A stretch of 9,822 bases of DNA from Deltaproteobacteria bacterium. Lineage in GTDB: Bacteria > UBA10199 > JACPAL01 > JACOUP01. This document shows, one piece after another, positions 4,237 to 9,822 of the stretch. Position 1 is the stretch's first letter, and every line of letters begins with the position of its first letter. Where the stretch lies: positions 1 through 9,822 of the forward strand of contig JAUSKE010000127.1 of the NCBI GenBank assembly GCA_030649435.1, given 5' to 3'. Below the pieces are notes generated by a model that saw only the letters and a list, made by a program, of their open reading frames with translations, ran no database searches and was not told the origin of the DNA. A program made the position numbers and the translations under genes.

Positions 4237-6258
4237 TCAACGAATTTCTGCCCCTAACTTTTGCCTGACATGACTAATAATTTTTTGATGATACCCGCTC
4301 ACCTCGTCGTCGGTTAAGGTCCGATCACGACGCTGGTACCGGATATGATAGGCGAGGCTCTTTTTCCCCGCCGGCACCTGGCCCCCTTCGTAGAGGTCAA
4401 AGAGCTTAACGGAATCGATCGGAAGCGGTTCCAACCTAAGTTCACTCTCCACCTTTTCGGCCTCAAGGCCACGATCAACCACGAGGCAAATGTCCCGTTC
4501 GACCCATGGGAAACGGGGCAACTCCTGAAAACGTTTCGGTTCCCCTTGCCGTCCCGACATAAATTCCAGATCGAGTTCAAAAATAGCTGGCTCTCTCCGA
4601 ATCCCCCATGTCGCCGCCACCTCTGGGTGAAGGGTCCCGACAAAGCCGATCGTCGTTCCTCCAACCCGTAACTCTGCCGATTTTCCGGGATGCAAAAAGG
4701 GACGCGTCGCTCTTTCGTAACGGACTTCGTGGGGTGAATCCCCCCTCCTGATGCCCAACTCTTTCAGGAGTGCTTGAACAATCCCCTTGGTTTCCAGAAA
4801 ATCTTCTTTGTCTCCGACCAAAACGCCAGCCAGTGATCGCTTTTCGATGATCTTCTCCCCTTCTCTCCAATAAACATGCGCCGATTCAAAAAGCCGGAGC
4901 TCTTCGGTCTGATGATTCTGATTCGTCACCACCCCTTTCAAGAGTGAAGGGATCAGCAAAGGACGCATGAGCGAAAGATCCTGACTGATCGGGTTGGCGA
5001 GAGAGATCCCTCTTTCAAGGAGTGAAGGATCAACCCGACGCACCTCCTCCGGCGACACAAAACTGAAGGAGGCCGACTCGGTAAAACCCCGGCAGGTCAA
5101 AAACTGCTTCGCCTTCTTCTCACAAGAGAGGGTGGAACGTCTCTGCGGCTTGATCGGTGGTAACGTCGAGGGGATAGCCGCGTACCCTTTAAGACGGGCC
5201 ACCTCTTCGGCTAGATCCGAAGAATGAGAAATATCCGAGCGGTAAGAGGGAGCCGTAACCTTCCATTTTTTTGCACCACGAACCTGAAAACCGAGCGAAA
5301 CAAGAATCTTTTTCATCTCCATCTCTTTAAAAGAAGTTCCCAACAGTTGGTTGATCTCTCCGGCGGACGAAGAAACAATAACTTTTTTCGTACGGGCCGG
5401 TTTTAAACCTGCCCCTACCCGAACATCGATAACCTGAACCAGCTCTCCCATACCAATCACCTCGATCACCCGAGCCAGTGCCGGAAGGATCCCCTCCTCA
5501 TCCACCCCTCGCTCGAAGCGATAGGAGGAATCGGTCAAAAGTCCTAAACGTCGGCTGGTCCGTCGCACGGTTGCCGGATGGAAAACGGCGCTTTCCAAGA
5601 CAATGGTTTGTGTTGATTCTGAAACAGCGGAGTCCTGCCCCCCCATCACACCAGCCAAGGCGATCCCCCCTTCGGCATCGGCAATCAAGAGGTCTTCAGC
5701 CACGAGACTTCTCGTGACGCCATCAAGGGTCTCCAGTTTTTCTCCCGCTTTTGCCTTTCGAACAATAATCTGGCGTCCCTTAATTTTTTCATAGTCAAAG
5801 GCATGGAGTGGTTGGCCACGCTCCATCAGGACAAAATTGGTCGCATCGACAATATTATTGATCGAACGGAGCCCCACTTGAGTCAATCGATCAACAAGCC
5901 ATGAAGGGCTTGGCCCGACACGAACTGAAGTGACCAAGGCACAGGCGTAACGGGGACAATCGGATTTTGAAAGAATGCGGATCTGTAGGGGCAATGTTTT
6001 ATTTTTTTTGGGCGCACCGAGGGGCGCCCCTACCTTCTTTAACGGAACACCAGTAAGTGCAGCCACTTCACGGGCGATCCCAAGAATGGACAAGGCATCG
6101 CCACGATTCGGCGTTACCGCGATTTCTAAAACTGGCTCGCGGCCGATTGTCTCAATCCCCTCGACCTCAAAACCGGCCGCCGTTATCTTTTCGGCAACCT
6201 GCTCAGGCCCCAGTCGGGTCGGCACAAATTCTTTCAACCAGCTGTAAGGAACTTTCAT
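4237..6258 (-). CDS. pheT: phenylalanyl-tRNA synthetase beta subunit lacking the B2 tRNA-binding domain
   Basis: PheT partners PheS in the (alpha-beta)2 enzyme that charges tRNA-Phe, and carries editing and tRNA-contact domains. The product is 673 residues against about 790-800 for typical bacterial PheT. The N-terminal B1 segment (1-38) passes straight into VLEIAVTPNRGD (43-54), which in E. coli lies after the EMAP-II-like B2 domain. About 115 residues are therefore absent, without a frameshift. The B3/B4 editing domain (about 95-265), B5 (about 295-370, ending in TAPSYRSDI), the catalytic-like B6/B7 core and the C-terminal anticodon-binding FDX-ACB domain (about 580-673) are all present. 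Two short palindromic elements are read in frame: residues 76-83 (VGAPLGAP) and 281-290 (VGAGLKPART). Start: ATG at 6258, 3 bases after the pheS stop, with no clear ribosome binding site, implying coupling to pheS. Confidence 0.96.
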   Translation of the reverse strand: MKVPYSWLKEFVPTRLGPEQVAEKITAAGFEVEGIETIGREPVLEIAVTPNRGDALSILGIAREVAALTGVPLKKVGAPLGAPKKNKTLPLQIRILSKSDCPRYACALVTSVRVGPSPSWLVDRLTQVGLRSINNIVDATNFVLMERGQPLHAFDYEKIKGRQIIVRKAKAGEKLETLDGVTRSLVAEDLLIADAEGGIALAGVMGGQDSAVSESTQTIVLESAVFHPATVRRTSRRLGLLTDSSYRFERGVDEEGILPALARVIEVIGMGELVQVIDVRVGAGLKPARTKKVIVSSSAGEINQLLGTSFKEMEMKKILVSLGFQVRGAKKWKVTAPSYRSDISHSSDLAEEVARLKGYAAIPSTLPPIKPQRRSTLSCEKKAKQFLTCRGFTESASFSFVSPEEVRRVDPSLLERGISLANPISQDLSLMRPLLIPSLLKGVVTNQNHQTEELRLFESAHVYWREGEKIIEKRSLAGVLVGDKEDFLETKGIVQALLKELGIRRGDSPHEVRYERATRPFLHPGKSAELRVGGTTIGFVGTLHPEVAATWGIRREPAIFELDLEFMSGRQGEPKRFQELPRFPWVERDICLVVDRGLEAEKVESELRLEPLPIDSVKLFDLYEGGQVPAGKKSLAYHIRYQRRDRTLTDDEVSGYHQKIISHVRQKLGAEIR
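5390..5418 (-). repeat. 29-nt palindromic element inside pheT
   Basis: The 14-nt arms around one central base pair at 12 of 14 positions. It aligns without gaps to the thrS-infC palindrome (8467-8495) at 24 of 29 positions. On the pheT strand it starts GTAGGGGCAGG and is translated in frame as VGAGLKPAR (residues 281 onward), in the linker between the editing domain and B5. Confidence 0.8.
6010..6033 (-). repeat. 24-nt palindromic element inside pheT
   Basis: On the pheT strand it starts GTAGGGGCGCC and ends GGTGCGCCC. The 9-nt arms pair at 8 positions around a very short centre. It is read in frame as VGAPLGAP (residues 76-83), in the linker before the editing domain. It shares the GTAGGGGC end with the other coding copies, but its inner sequence differs. 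Confidence 0.65.
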
Positions 6259-6261
6259 AGT

Positions 6262-7341
6262 TTAGAACTGTTTTAAAAATCTCATGTCATTTTCAAAAAA
6301 AAGCCGGATGTCATTCACCCCAAACTTGAGCATCGCCATTCGCTCGATCCCCATCCCAAAAGCAAAGCCGCTGTACCGCCGTGAGTCGTAACCGACTTTT
6401 TTAAAAACCGCCGGTGAAACCATCCCGCACCCCATCACCTCCAGCCAGCCGCTCCGTTTGCAGACGGAGCAATTATTCCCTGTCCCACCACAAAAGAGAC
6501 AACTGATATCGACCTCGGCCGATGGCTCGGTGAACGGGAAATAACTGGGCCTAAAACGAACGATAGTCTTTTTTCCAAAAAACTCGTGGACAAAGAGCTC
6601 CAGAACTCCCTTGAGGTCAGAAAACCGGACCCCTTCATCCACCAGCAACCCCTCCACCTGATGGAACATCGGCGTATGGGAGGCATCCGAATCGCGCCGA
6701 TAAACTGTTCCCGGTGCAATCATCGCGATCGGAGCTTTTTGCCTCTCCATCACATGGATCTGAACCGGCGAGGTGTGGGTTCGCAACAGTAGGGGTGGCC
6801 CTGTGTGGCCACCCTCTTTTGCAGGGCAACCACGCAGGGTTGCCCCTACATCAATATAAAATGTATCCTGCATGTCTCTTGCCGGATGATTGGCGGGAAT
6901 ATTCAACGCCTCGAAGTTGTAATAATCACTCTCGATCTCTTGCCCTTCATGGACCTGAAAACCGAGTCCGACAAAAATCTCTTCGACCTCTTGCCTCACC
7001 TGACTGATCGGGTGAAGATAACCCACGAGTTCCGGGACCGGAAGGGTGATATCAAGCTTCTCCTTCTCGGTCTTCTCACTCAGAGCCCCACGCTTCAGGG
7101 AGTCCAGAAGTCGTTGGCATTCCTCCTCGATCTTTCCTTTGAGGATGTTCGCCTTCTGCCCGATGGTCGGTCGATCCTCTGCAGAAACGCCCCCCATCTT
7201 CTTTAAAATAGAAGAGAGGTGGCCGCTTTTCCCGAGATAAGTCGCCTTGAGGTGGAGGATCTCATTCGAATGGTGGAGTTTTTCAATCTCCTCACCAAAC
7301 TGTTTTTCCAGCCCCTCAATCTCCGTTAAGAGATCTGTCAT
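6262..7341 (-). CDS. pheS: phenylalanyl-tRNA synthetase alpha subunit with in-frame palindrome insertion
   Basis: PheS is the catalytic class II subunit of PheRS. The 359-residue product has an N-terminal coiled-coil-like region (1-90) and then the catalytic core. Landmarks are HPARDMQDTFY (152-162), RTHTSPVQ (187-194), GTVYRRDSDASHTPMFHQVEG (211-231), and the C-terminal motif GFAFGMGIERMAMLKFGV (325-342). C281, C284, C291 and C294 form a CxxC pair that may bind zinc, as in a subset of bacterial PheS proteins. Between DTFYID and LLLRTHTSP lie about 20 residues (165 onward, VGATLRGCPAKEGGHTGPP) where homologues have about four. That stretch is exactly a 61-nt double-hairpin element read in frame. 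The ATG overlaps the rplT stop by one base (TAATG), indicating coupled translation. pheT follows after 3 bases. Confidence 0.97.
   Translation of the reverse strand: MTDLLTEIEGLEKQFGEEIEKLHHSNEILHLKATYLGKSGHLSSILKKMGGVSAEDRPTIGQKANILKGKIEEECQRLLDSLKRGALSEKTEKEKLDITLPVPELVGYLHPISQVRQEVEEIFVGLGFQVHEGQEIESDYYNFEALNIPANHPARDMQDTFYIDVGATLRGCPAKEGGHTGPPLLLRTHTSPVQIHVMERQKAPIAMIAPGTVYRRDSDASHTPMFHQVEGLLVDEGVRFSDLKGVLELFVHEFFGKKTIVRFRPSYFPFTEPSAEVDISCLFCGGTGNNCSVCKRSGWLEVMGCGMVSPAVFKKVGYDSRRYSGFAFGMGIERMAMLKFGVNDIRLFFENDMRFLKQF
6789..6849 (-). repeat. 61-nt double-hairpin palindromic element inside pheS
   Basis: The element is bounded by perfect 7-nt inverted ends, GTAGGGG (6789-6795) and CCCCTAC (6843-6849). 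It contains two hairpins of identical geometry: 8-bp perfect stem, 6-nt loop. Hairpin one is GGGTGGCC/GGCCACCC (6793-6814) and hairpin two GGGCAACC/GGTTGCCC (6824-6845), with a 9-nt spacer between them. This layout resembles paired REP hairpins. It accounts for the extra residues 165-185 of PheS. Confidence 0.88.
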
Positions 7342-7691
7342 TAGTTCGCCCTAGCGATCTCAATGATCTTGCCAAATCCGGCCGGATCCTTGATCGCCAG
7401 CTCAGAGAGCATCTTGCGGTTCAAAGAAACGTTCGCCTTTTTCAGCTTGCCCATGAATTGAGAATAGGACAACCCATGCTCCCGAGCGGCTGCACCGATC
7501 CGCACCACCCAAAGGGCGCGGAAGTCCCGCTTGCGGACTTTTCGGTCGCGGGTGGCATAAGCCATTGCCCGTTTGACTTTTTCGGAGGCGGTCCGGATTA
7601 GCCGTCCCTGCCCTCCACGAAACCCCTTCGCCCTTTTGAGGATTTTATTCCTCCGACGACGGGCCTTAAAACCACGTTTTGCGCGTGCCAT
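7341..7691 (-). CDS. rplT: 50S ribosomal protein L20
   Basis: A 116-residue, strongly basic protein binding 23S rRNA early in large-subunit assembly. The N-terminal tail ARAKRGFKARRRRNKILKRA and the GFRGGQGRLIRTA stretch (23-35), then FRALWVVRIGAAAREHGLSY (58-77), are diagnostic. Length matches the family (about 117-119). In E. coli L20 represses translation of its own operon by binding the mRNA; whether such a site exists here cannot be judged by eye. It has an AAGGGGA ribosome binding site, begins 29 bases after rpmI, and overlaps the pheS start by one base. Confidence 0.98.
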   Translation of the reverse strand: MARAKRGFKARRRRNKILKRAKGFRGGQGRLIRTASEKVKRAMAYATRDRKVRKRDFRALWVVRIGAAAREHGLSYSQFMGKLKKANVSLNRKMLSELAIKDPAGFGKIIEIARAN

Positions 7692-7720
7692 AAAGTTCCC
7701 CTTTCCTTATTTGTTAAAGT

Positions 7721-7918
7721 CTACCCGTACGGTAACAACTGACGTATGGCCTTCACATCCGCGGGAGAGACCGTTGTCGAACTGCGCAAATGTCTCTTCC
7801 GTCCCCTCCTCTTCGAGGTGAGGATGTGCCGGAGGAAAGCCTTCTTCCGTTTGATCGTTCCCTTCTTGTTCATCTTGAACCTTTTCTTGGCTCCACGATT
7901 TGTCTTCATCTTTGGCAT
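7721..7918 (-). CDS. rpmI: 50S ribosomal protein L35
   Basis: A 65-residue basic protein with the L35 signature MPKMKTNRGAKKRFKMNKKG at the N-terminus and HILTSKRRGRKRHLR (31-45) further on. Its length is exactly typical. It sits between infC (18-base gap) and rplT (29-base gap), the near-universal infC-rpmI-rplT arrangement. An AGGAGA ribosome binding site precedes the ATG. Confidence 0.98.
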   Translation of the reverse strand: MPKMKTNRGAKKRFKMNKKGTIKRKKAFLRHILTSKRRGRKRHLRSSTTVSPADVKAIRQLLPYG

Positions 7919-7936
7919 TTTATTCTCCTCTCCTAT

Positions 7937-8446
7937 TTAATGATGCGCGGGAGCTACAATCATGATTAGCGACCGACCATCCATCCGGGGGGTCGTTTCA
8001 ATCTTCGCCTCTTCACCCAACTCCTTGACGATCCGTTCGAGCATCGCCCGTCCGTGAGAGGTGTAGGTGATCTCCCGTCCCTTAAAAACGATCGTTATCT
8101 TCGCCTTATTCCCCTCGCTCAAGAAACGCTTGATATGGCGCATCTTAAACTGAAAATCATGTTCATCAGTCACCGGTCGCATCTTCACTTCTTTCAAGTG
8201 AACAACGACCTGATGTTTTTTTGACTCCTGTTCTTTCTTCTTCTGTCGGTACTTGAATTTCCCGTAGTCGATGATTTTACAAACCGGCGGTACTGCACTG
8301 GGAGAGATCTCAACAAGATCCATTCCCTGTTCCTGCGCCGCCTTCAACGCCTCGGGCAATGTCAACACACCAAACAGTTTTCCTGTATCATCCACAACAC
8401 GAACTTCTTTCGCACGAATACGATTATTAATTCTTAATTCTCTGAT
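7937..8446 (-). CDS. infC: translation initiation factor IF-3, ATC start codon
   Basis: IF3 binds the 30S subunit and rejects non-canonical start codons and mismatched initiator pairing. The conserved N-terminal block RINNRIRAKEVRVVDDTG requires translation to begin well upstream of the first GTG at 8395. Working back, an ATC at 8446-8444 lies 7 bases after AAGGAGG, and no ATG, GTG or TTG occurs in frame between it and that site. Starting there gives 169 residues, in the normal range. Non-AUG starts (AUU in E. coli, AUC or AUA elsewhere) are a hallmark of infC and allow IF3 to limit its own synthesis. The N-domain runs to about 80 and the C-domain (KEVKMRPVTDEHDFQFK onward) to the end, terminating MIVAPAHH. 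It lies 52 bases after thrS, a gap filled largely by a perfect palindrome. Confidence 0.95.
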   Translation of the reverse strand: MRELRINNRIRAKEVRVVDDTGKLFGVLTLPEALKAAQEQGMDLVEISPSAVPPVCKIIDYGKFKYRQKKKEQESKKHQVVVHLKEVKMRPVTDEHDFQFKMRHIKRFLSEGNKAKITIVFKGREITYTSHGRAMLERIVKELGEEAKIETTPRMDGRSLIMIVAPAHH

Positions 8447-8458
8447 GGGAACACCTCC
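8444..8458 (-). promoter_or_regulatory. ribosome binding site and ATC start of infC
   Basis: On the minus strand GGAGG (8454-8458, within AAGGAGG) is followed by 7 bases and ATC at 8446-8444. The strong ribosome binding site with a non-AUG codon fits IF3 autoregulation by start-codon discrimination. Confidence 0.8.
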
Positions 8459-8466
8459 TTTATTGT

Positions 8467-8495
8467 GTAAGGGCGGGTTTGAAACCCGCCCTTAC
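8467..8495. repeat. perfect 29-nt palindrome between thrS and infC
   Basis: Arms GTAAGGGCGGGTTT (8467-8480) and AAACCCGCCCTTAC (8482-8495) are perfect inverted repeats around one G. It starts 3 bases past the thrS stop and ends 8 bases before the infC ribosome binding site. A divergent copy lies inside pheT (5390-5418). As RNA it forms a strong GC stem without a U-tract, so it is more likely a mobile palindrome than a terminator. Confidence 0.88.
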
Positions 8496-8498
8496 AGG

Positions 8499-9822
8499 TT
8501 ATTTCTTTTCACTGATCTCTTGTTTTAGTTTTTCGATGAAAACCGTAGTCGCTAGACTGCCGAGGTCGCCGCTCTTCTTGCTGCGTACGCTGACTTTGCC
8601 CGCTTCAACCTCTTTCGCGCCGATCACCGCCACATACGGGATCTTCTGCTTCTCCGCCTCCCGGATCTTGCCCCCCAATTTTTCGCCACGAAAATCCCCA
8701 TCTGCCCGAAGGCCGGCAGCTCGAAGTTCTTGGAGCAATTTTTCGGCATACGGGATTTGAGCATCGGTGATTGTCACTAATAAAACTTGCACCGGGGCAA
8801 GCCAGAGCGGAAAGAGACCGGCATAATGTTCGATCAGGACGCCAAAGAATCGTTCGAGCGACCCCAACAATGCCCGATGAACCATGATCGGGCGCTCACG
8901 CGCGCCGGTCGGTGATACAAACTCCATCTCAAAACGGTCGGGTAGATTGAAATCAACCTGGATCGTTGAACATTGCCAGGCCCGTCCCAAGACATCCTTG
9001 ATCTTGATATCGATCTTCGGCCCGTAAAAAACCCCTTCGCCCGGATCGACCTCGTAAGGAACTCCCTTCTTCGTCAACGCCCCTTTCAACGCCGCCTCGG
9101 CATGAGCCCAGTTCGCCTCTGTGCCAACATACTTTGCCGGTCGGGTAGAAAGGTAAATATCAAATTCTTTGAAACCGAACGAACCGAGGACAAAGAAGGT
9201 GAAATCCAAAACGCGAGCGACTTCTTCTTCCAGCTGATCCTGCCGACAAAAGATATGGGCGTCGTCTTGCGTGAAACCGCGAACCCGAAGCAGGCCGTGC
9301 AAGACTCCGGAACGCTCATACCGATAGACCGTCCCCAACTCCGCCCAGCGGAACGGCAGCTCCCGATAACTCCGGAGCTTCTTCTTAAAAATCTGGATAT
9401 GGAACGGGCAGTTCATCGGCTTCAGCTGGTACTCGGTTTCTTCCACCTTGATCGGGCCGTACATGAAGTCCTTGTAGAACTCGAGGTGGCCGGAGGTTTT
9501 CCAAAGATCGCGCCGCGCCAGATGCGGTGTGAAGACAATCTCGTACCCCTGACGTAGATGTTCCTCGCGCCAAAAATCTTCAATGACCTTTCGGATCCGC
9601 GCCCCTTTGGGATGCCAGAGGATTAAACCGGGTCCTTCTTCCTCCATCGTGCTGAAGAGATCCAAATCACGACCGAGCTTGCGATGGTCTCGCGCCTCTG
9701 CCTCCTTGAGACGATTGAGATAATCGTCCAAATCTTTTTGACTAAGAAAGGCGGTCCCGTAGATCCGTTGCAACATTTTATTTTTTTCACTGCCACGCCA
9801 GTAGGCGCCAGCGACCGAGAGA
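8499..9822 (-). CDS. thrS: threonyl-tRNA synthetase, C-terminal two-thirds (5' end outside window)
   Basis: The reading frame continues through the ATG at 9776 to the window edge, encoding LSVAGAYWRGSEKNK immediately before MLQRIYGTAF. That is the conserved junction between the N-terminal editing region and the catalytic core, so the ATG is internal and the gene is cut by the window. The visible 440 residues include the class II core with zinc-ligand motifs PMNCPFHIQIF (Cys), FTQDDAHIFC (His) and MVHRALLGSLERF (His). The sequence GVFYGPKIDIKIKDVLGRAWQCSTIQVDFNLP is the typical active-site region. The C-terminal anticodon-binding domain runs from about APVQVLLVTI to the end. The enzyme charges tRNA-Thr in the cytosol. 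It heads the operon seen here, with infC following after 52 bases. Confidence 0.97.
   Translation of the reverse strand, partial: LSVAGAYWRGSEKNKMLQRIYGTAFLSQKDLDDYLNRLKEAEARDHRKLGRDLDLFSTMEEEGPGLILWHPKGARIRKVIEDFWREEHLRQGYEIVFTPHLARRDLWKTSGHLEFYKDFMYGPIKVEETEYQLKPMNCPFHIQIFKKKLRSYRELPFRWAELGTVYRYERSGVLHGLLRVRGFTQDDAHIFCRQDQLEEEVARVLDFTFFVLGSFGFKEFDIYLSTRPAKYVGTEANWAHAEAALKGALTKKGVPYEVDPGEGVFYGPKIDIKIKDVLGRAWQCSTIQVDFNLPDRFEMEFVSPTGARERPIMVHRALLGSLERFFGVLIEHYAGLFPLWLAPVQVLLVTITDAQIPYAEKLLQELRAAGLRADGDFRGEKLGGKIREAEKQKIPYVAVIGAKEVEAGKVSVRSKKSGDLGSLATTVFIEKLKQEISEKK

Noticed and set aside
8393..8395. GTG start for infC
   Set aside because: It removes the conserved RINNRIRAKEVRV block and lacks a ribosome binding site; ATC at 8446 fits better.
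8973..9557. 194-residue plus-strand open frame opposite thrS
   Set aside because: Antisense shadow of a strongly conserved gene; no ribosome binding site or recognisable domain.
9774..9776. ATG as the start of a 425-residue short ThrRS
   Set aside because: The frame is open upstream to the window edge and encodes the conserved SVAGAYWRG segment, so the gene is simply cut by the window.
1..9822. CRISPR array, prophage or defence system
   Set aside because: No direct repeat-spacer pattern and no such genes; all coding space is housekeeping.

Overview
The window is a dense, mostly minus-strand housekeeping region at roughly 50% GC by eye, from a Gram-negative bacterium. The gene order thrS-infC-rpmI-rplT-pheS-pheT-ihfA-merR followed by surE-pcm-nlpD is one I associate with Deltaproteobacteria in the broad sense (Geobacter-type genomes). 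IHF-alpha and an NlpD-type lipoprotein also point to a proteobacterium-like, outer-membrane organism. I cannot name the species from this sequence.

Reading in the direction of transcription (right to left), the first block is a translation operon. It holds thrS (5' end beyond the window), infC (apparent ATC start), rpmI, rplT, pheS, pheT, ihfA and a small MerR-family regulator, with gaps from 1-nt overlap to a few tens of bases. It supplies ThrRS, IF3, L35, L20, both PheRS subunits and IHF-alpha. A GC-rich repeat and a long hairpin follow, the hairpin running directly into tRNA-Pro(GGG). The second block is surE, pcm and nlpD (nucleotide phosphatase, protein repair methyltransferase, cell-wall lipoprotein), each apparently starting with TTG, then apt and two related tRNA-Arg genes (CCT and CCG). 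In E. coli nlpD is followed by rpoS; here apt occupies that place. On the plus strand at the left edge, the C-terminal part of a HEAT-repeat-like protein converges on the tRNA-Arg genes.

The most interesting signal is a set of short palindromic elements, typically bounded by GTAGGGGC/GCCCCTAC-like ends. One is a perfect 14+1+14 palindrome between thrS and infC. Relatives of it sit in frame inside essential coding sequences: a 61-nt double hairpin in pheS adding about 20 residues, a 29-nt copy in pheT matching the intergenic one at 24 of 29 positions, and a 24-nt hairpin in pheT. All three coding copies are read in the same phase, beginning Val-Gly-Ala. This resembles the Rickettsia palindromic elements that insert into genes. 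Separately, PheT lacks the roughly 115-residue EMAP-II-like tRNA-binding domain (B2) normal for bacterial PheT, so both PheRS subunits look remodelled.
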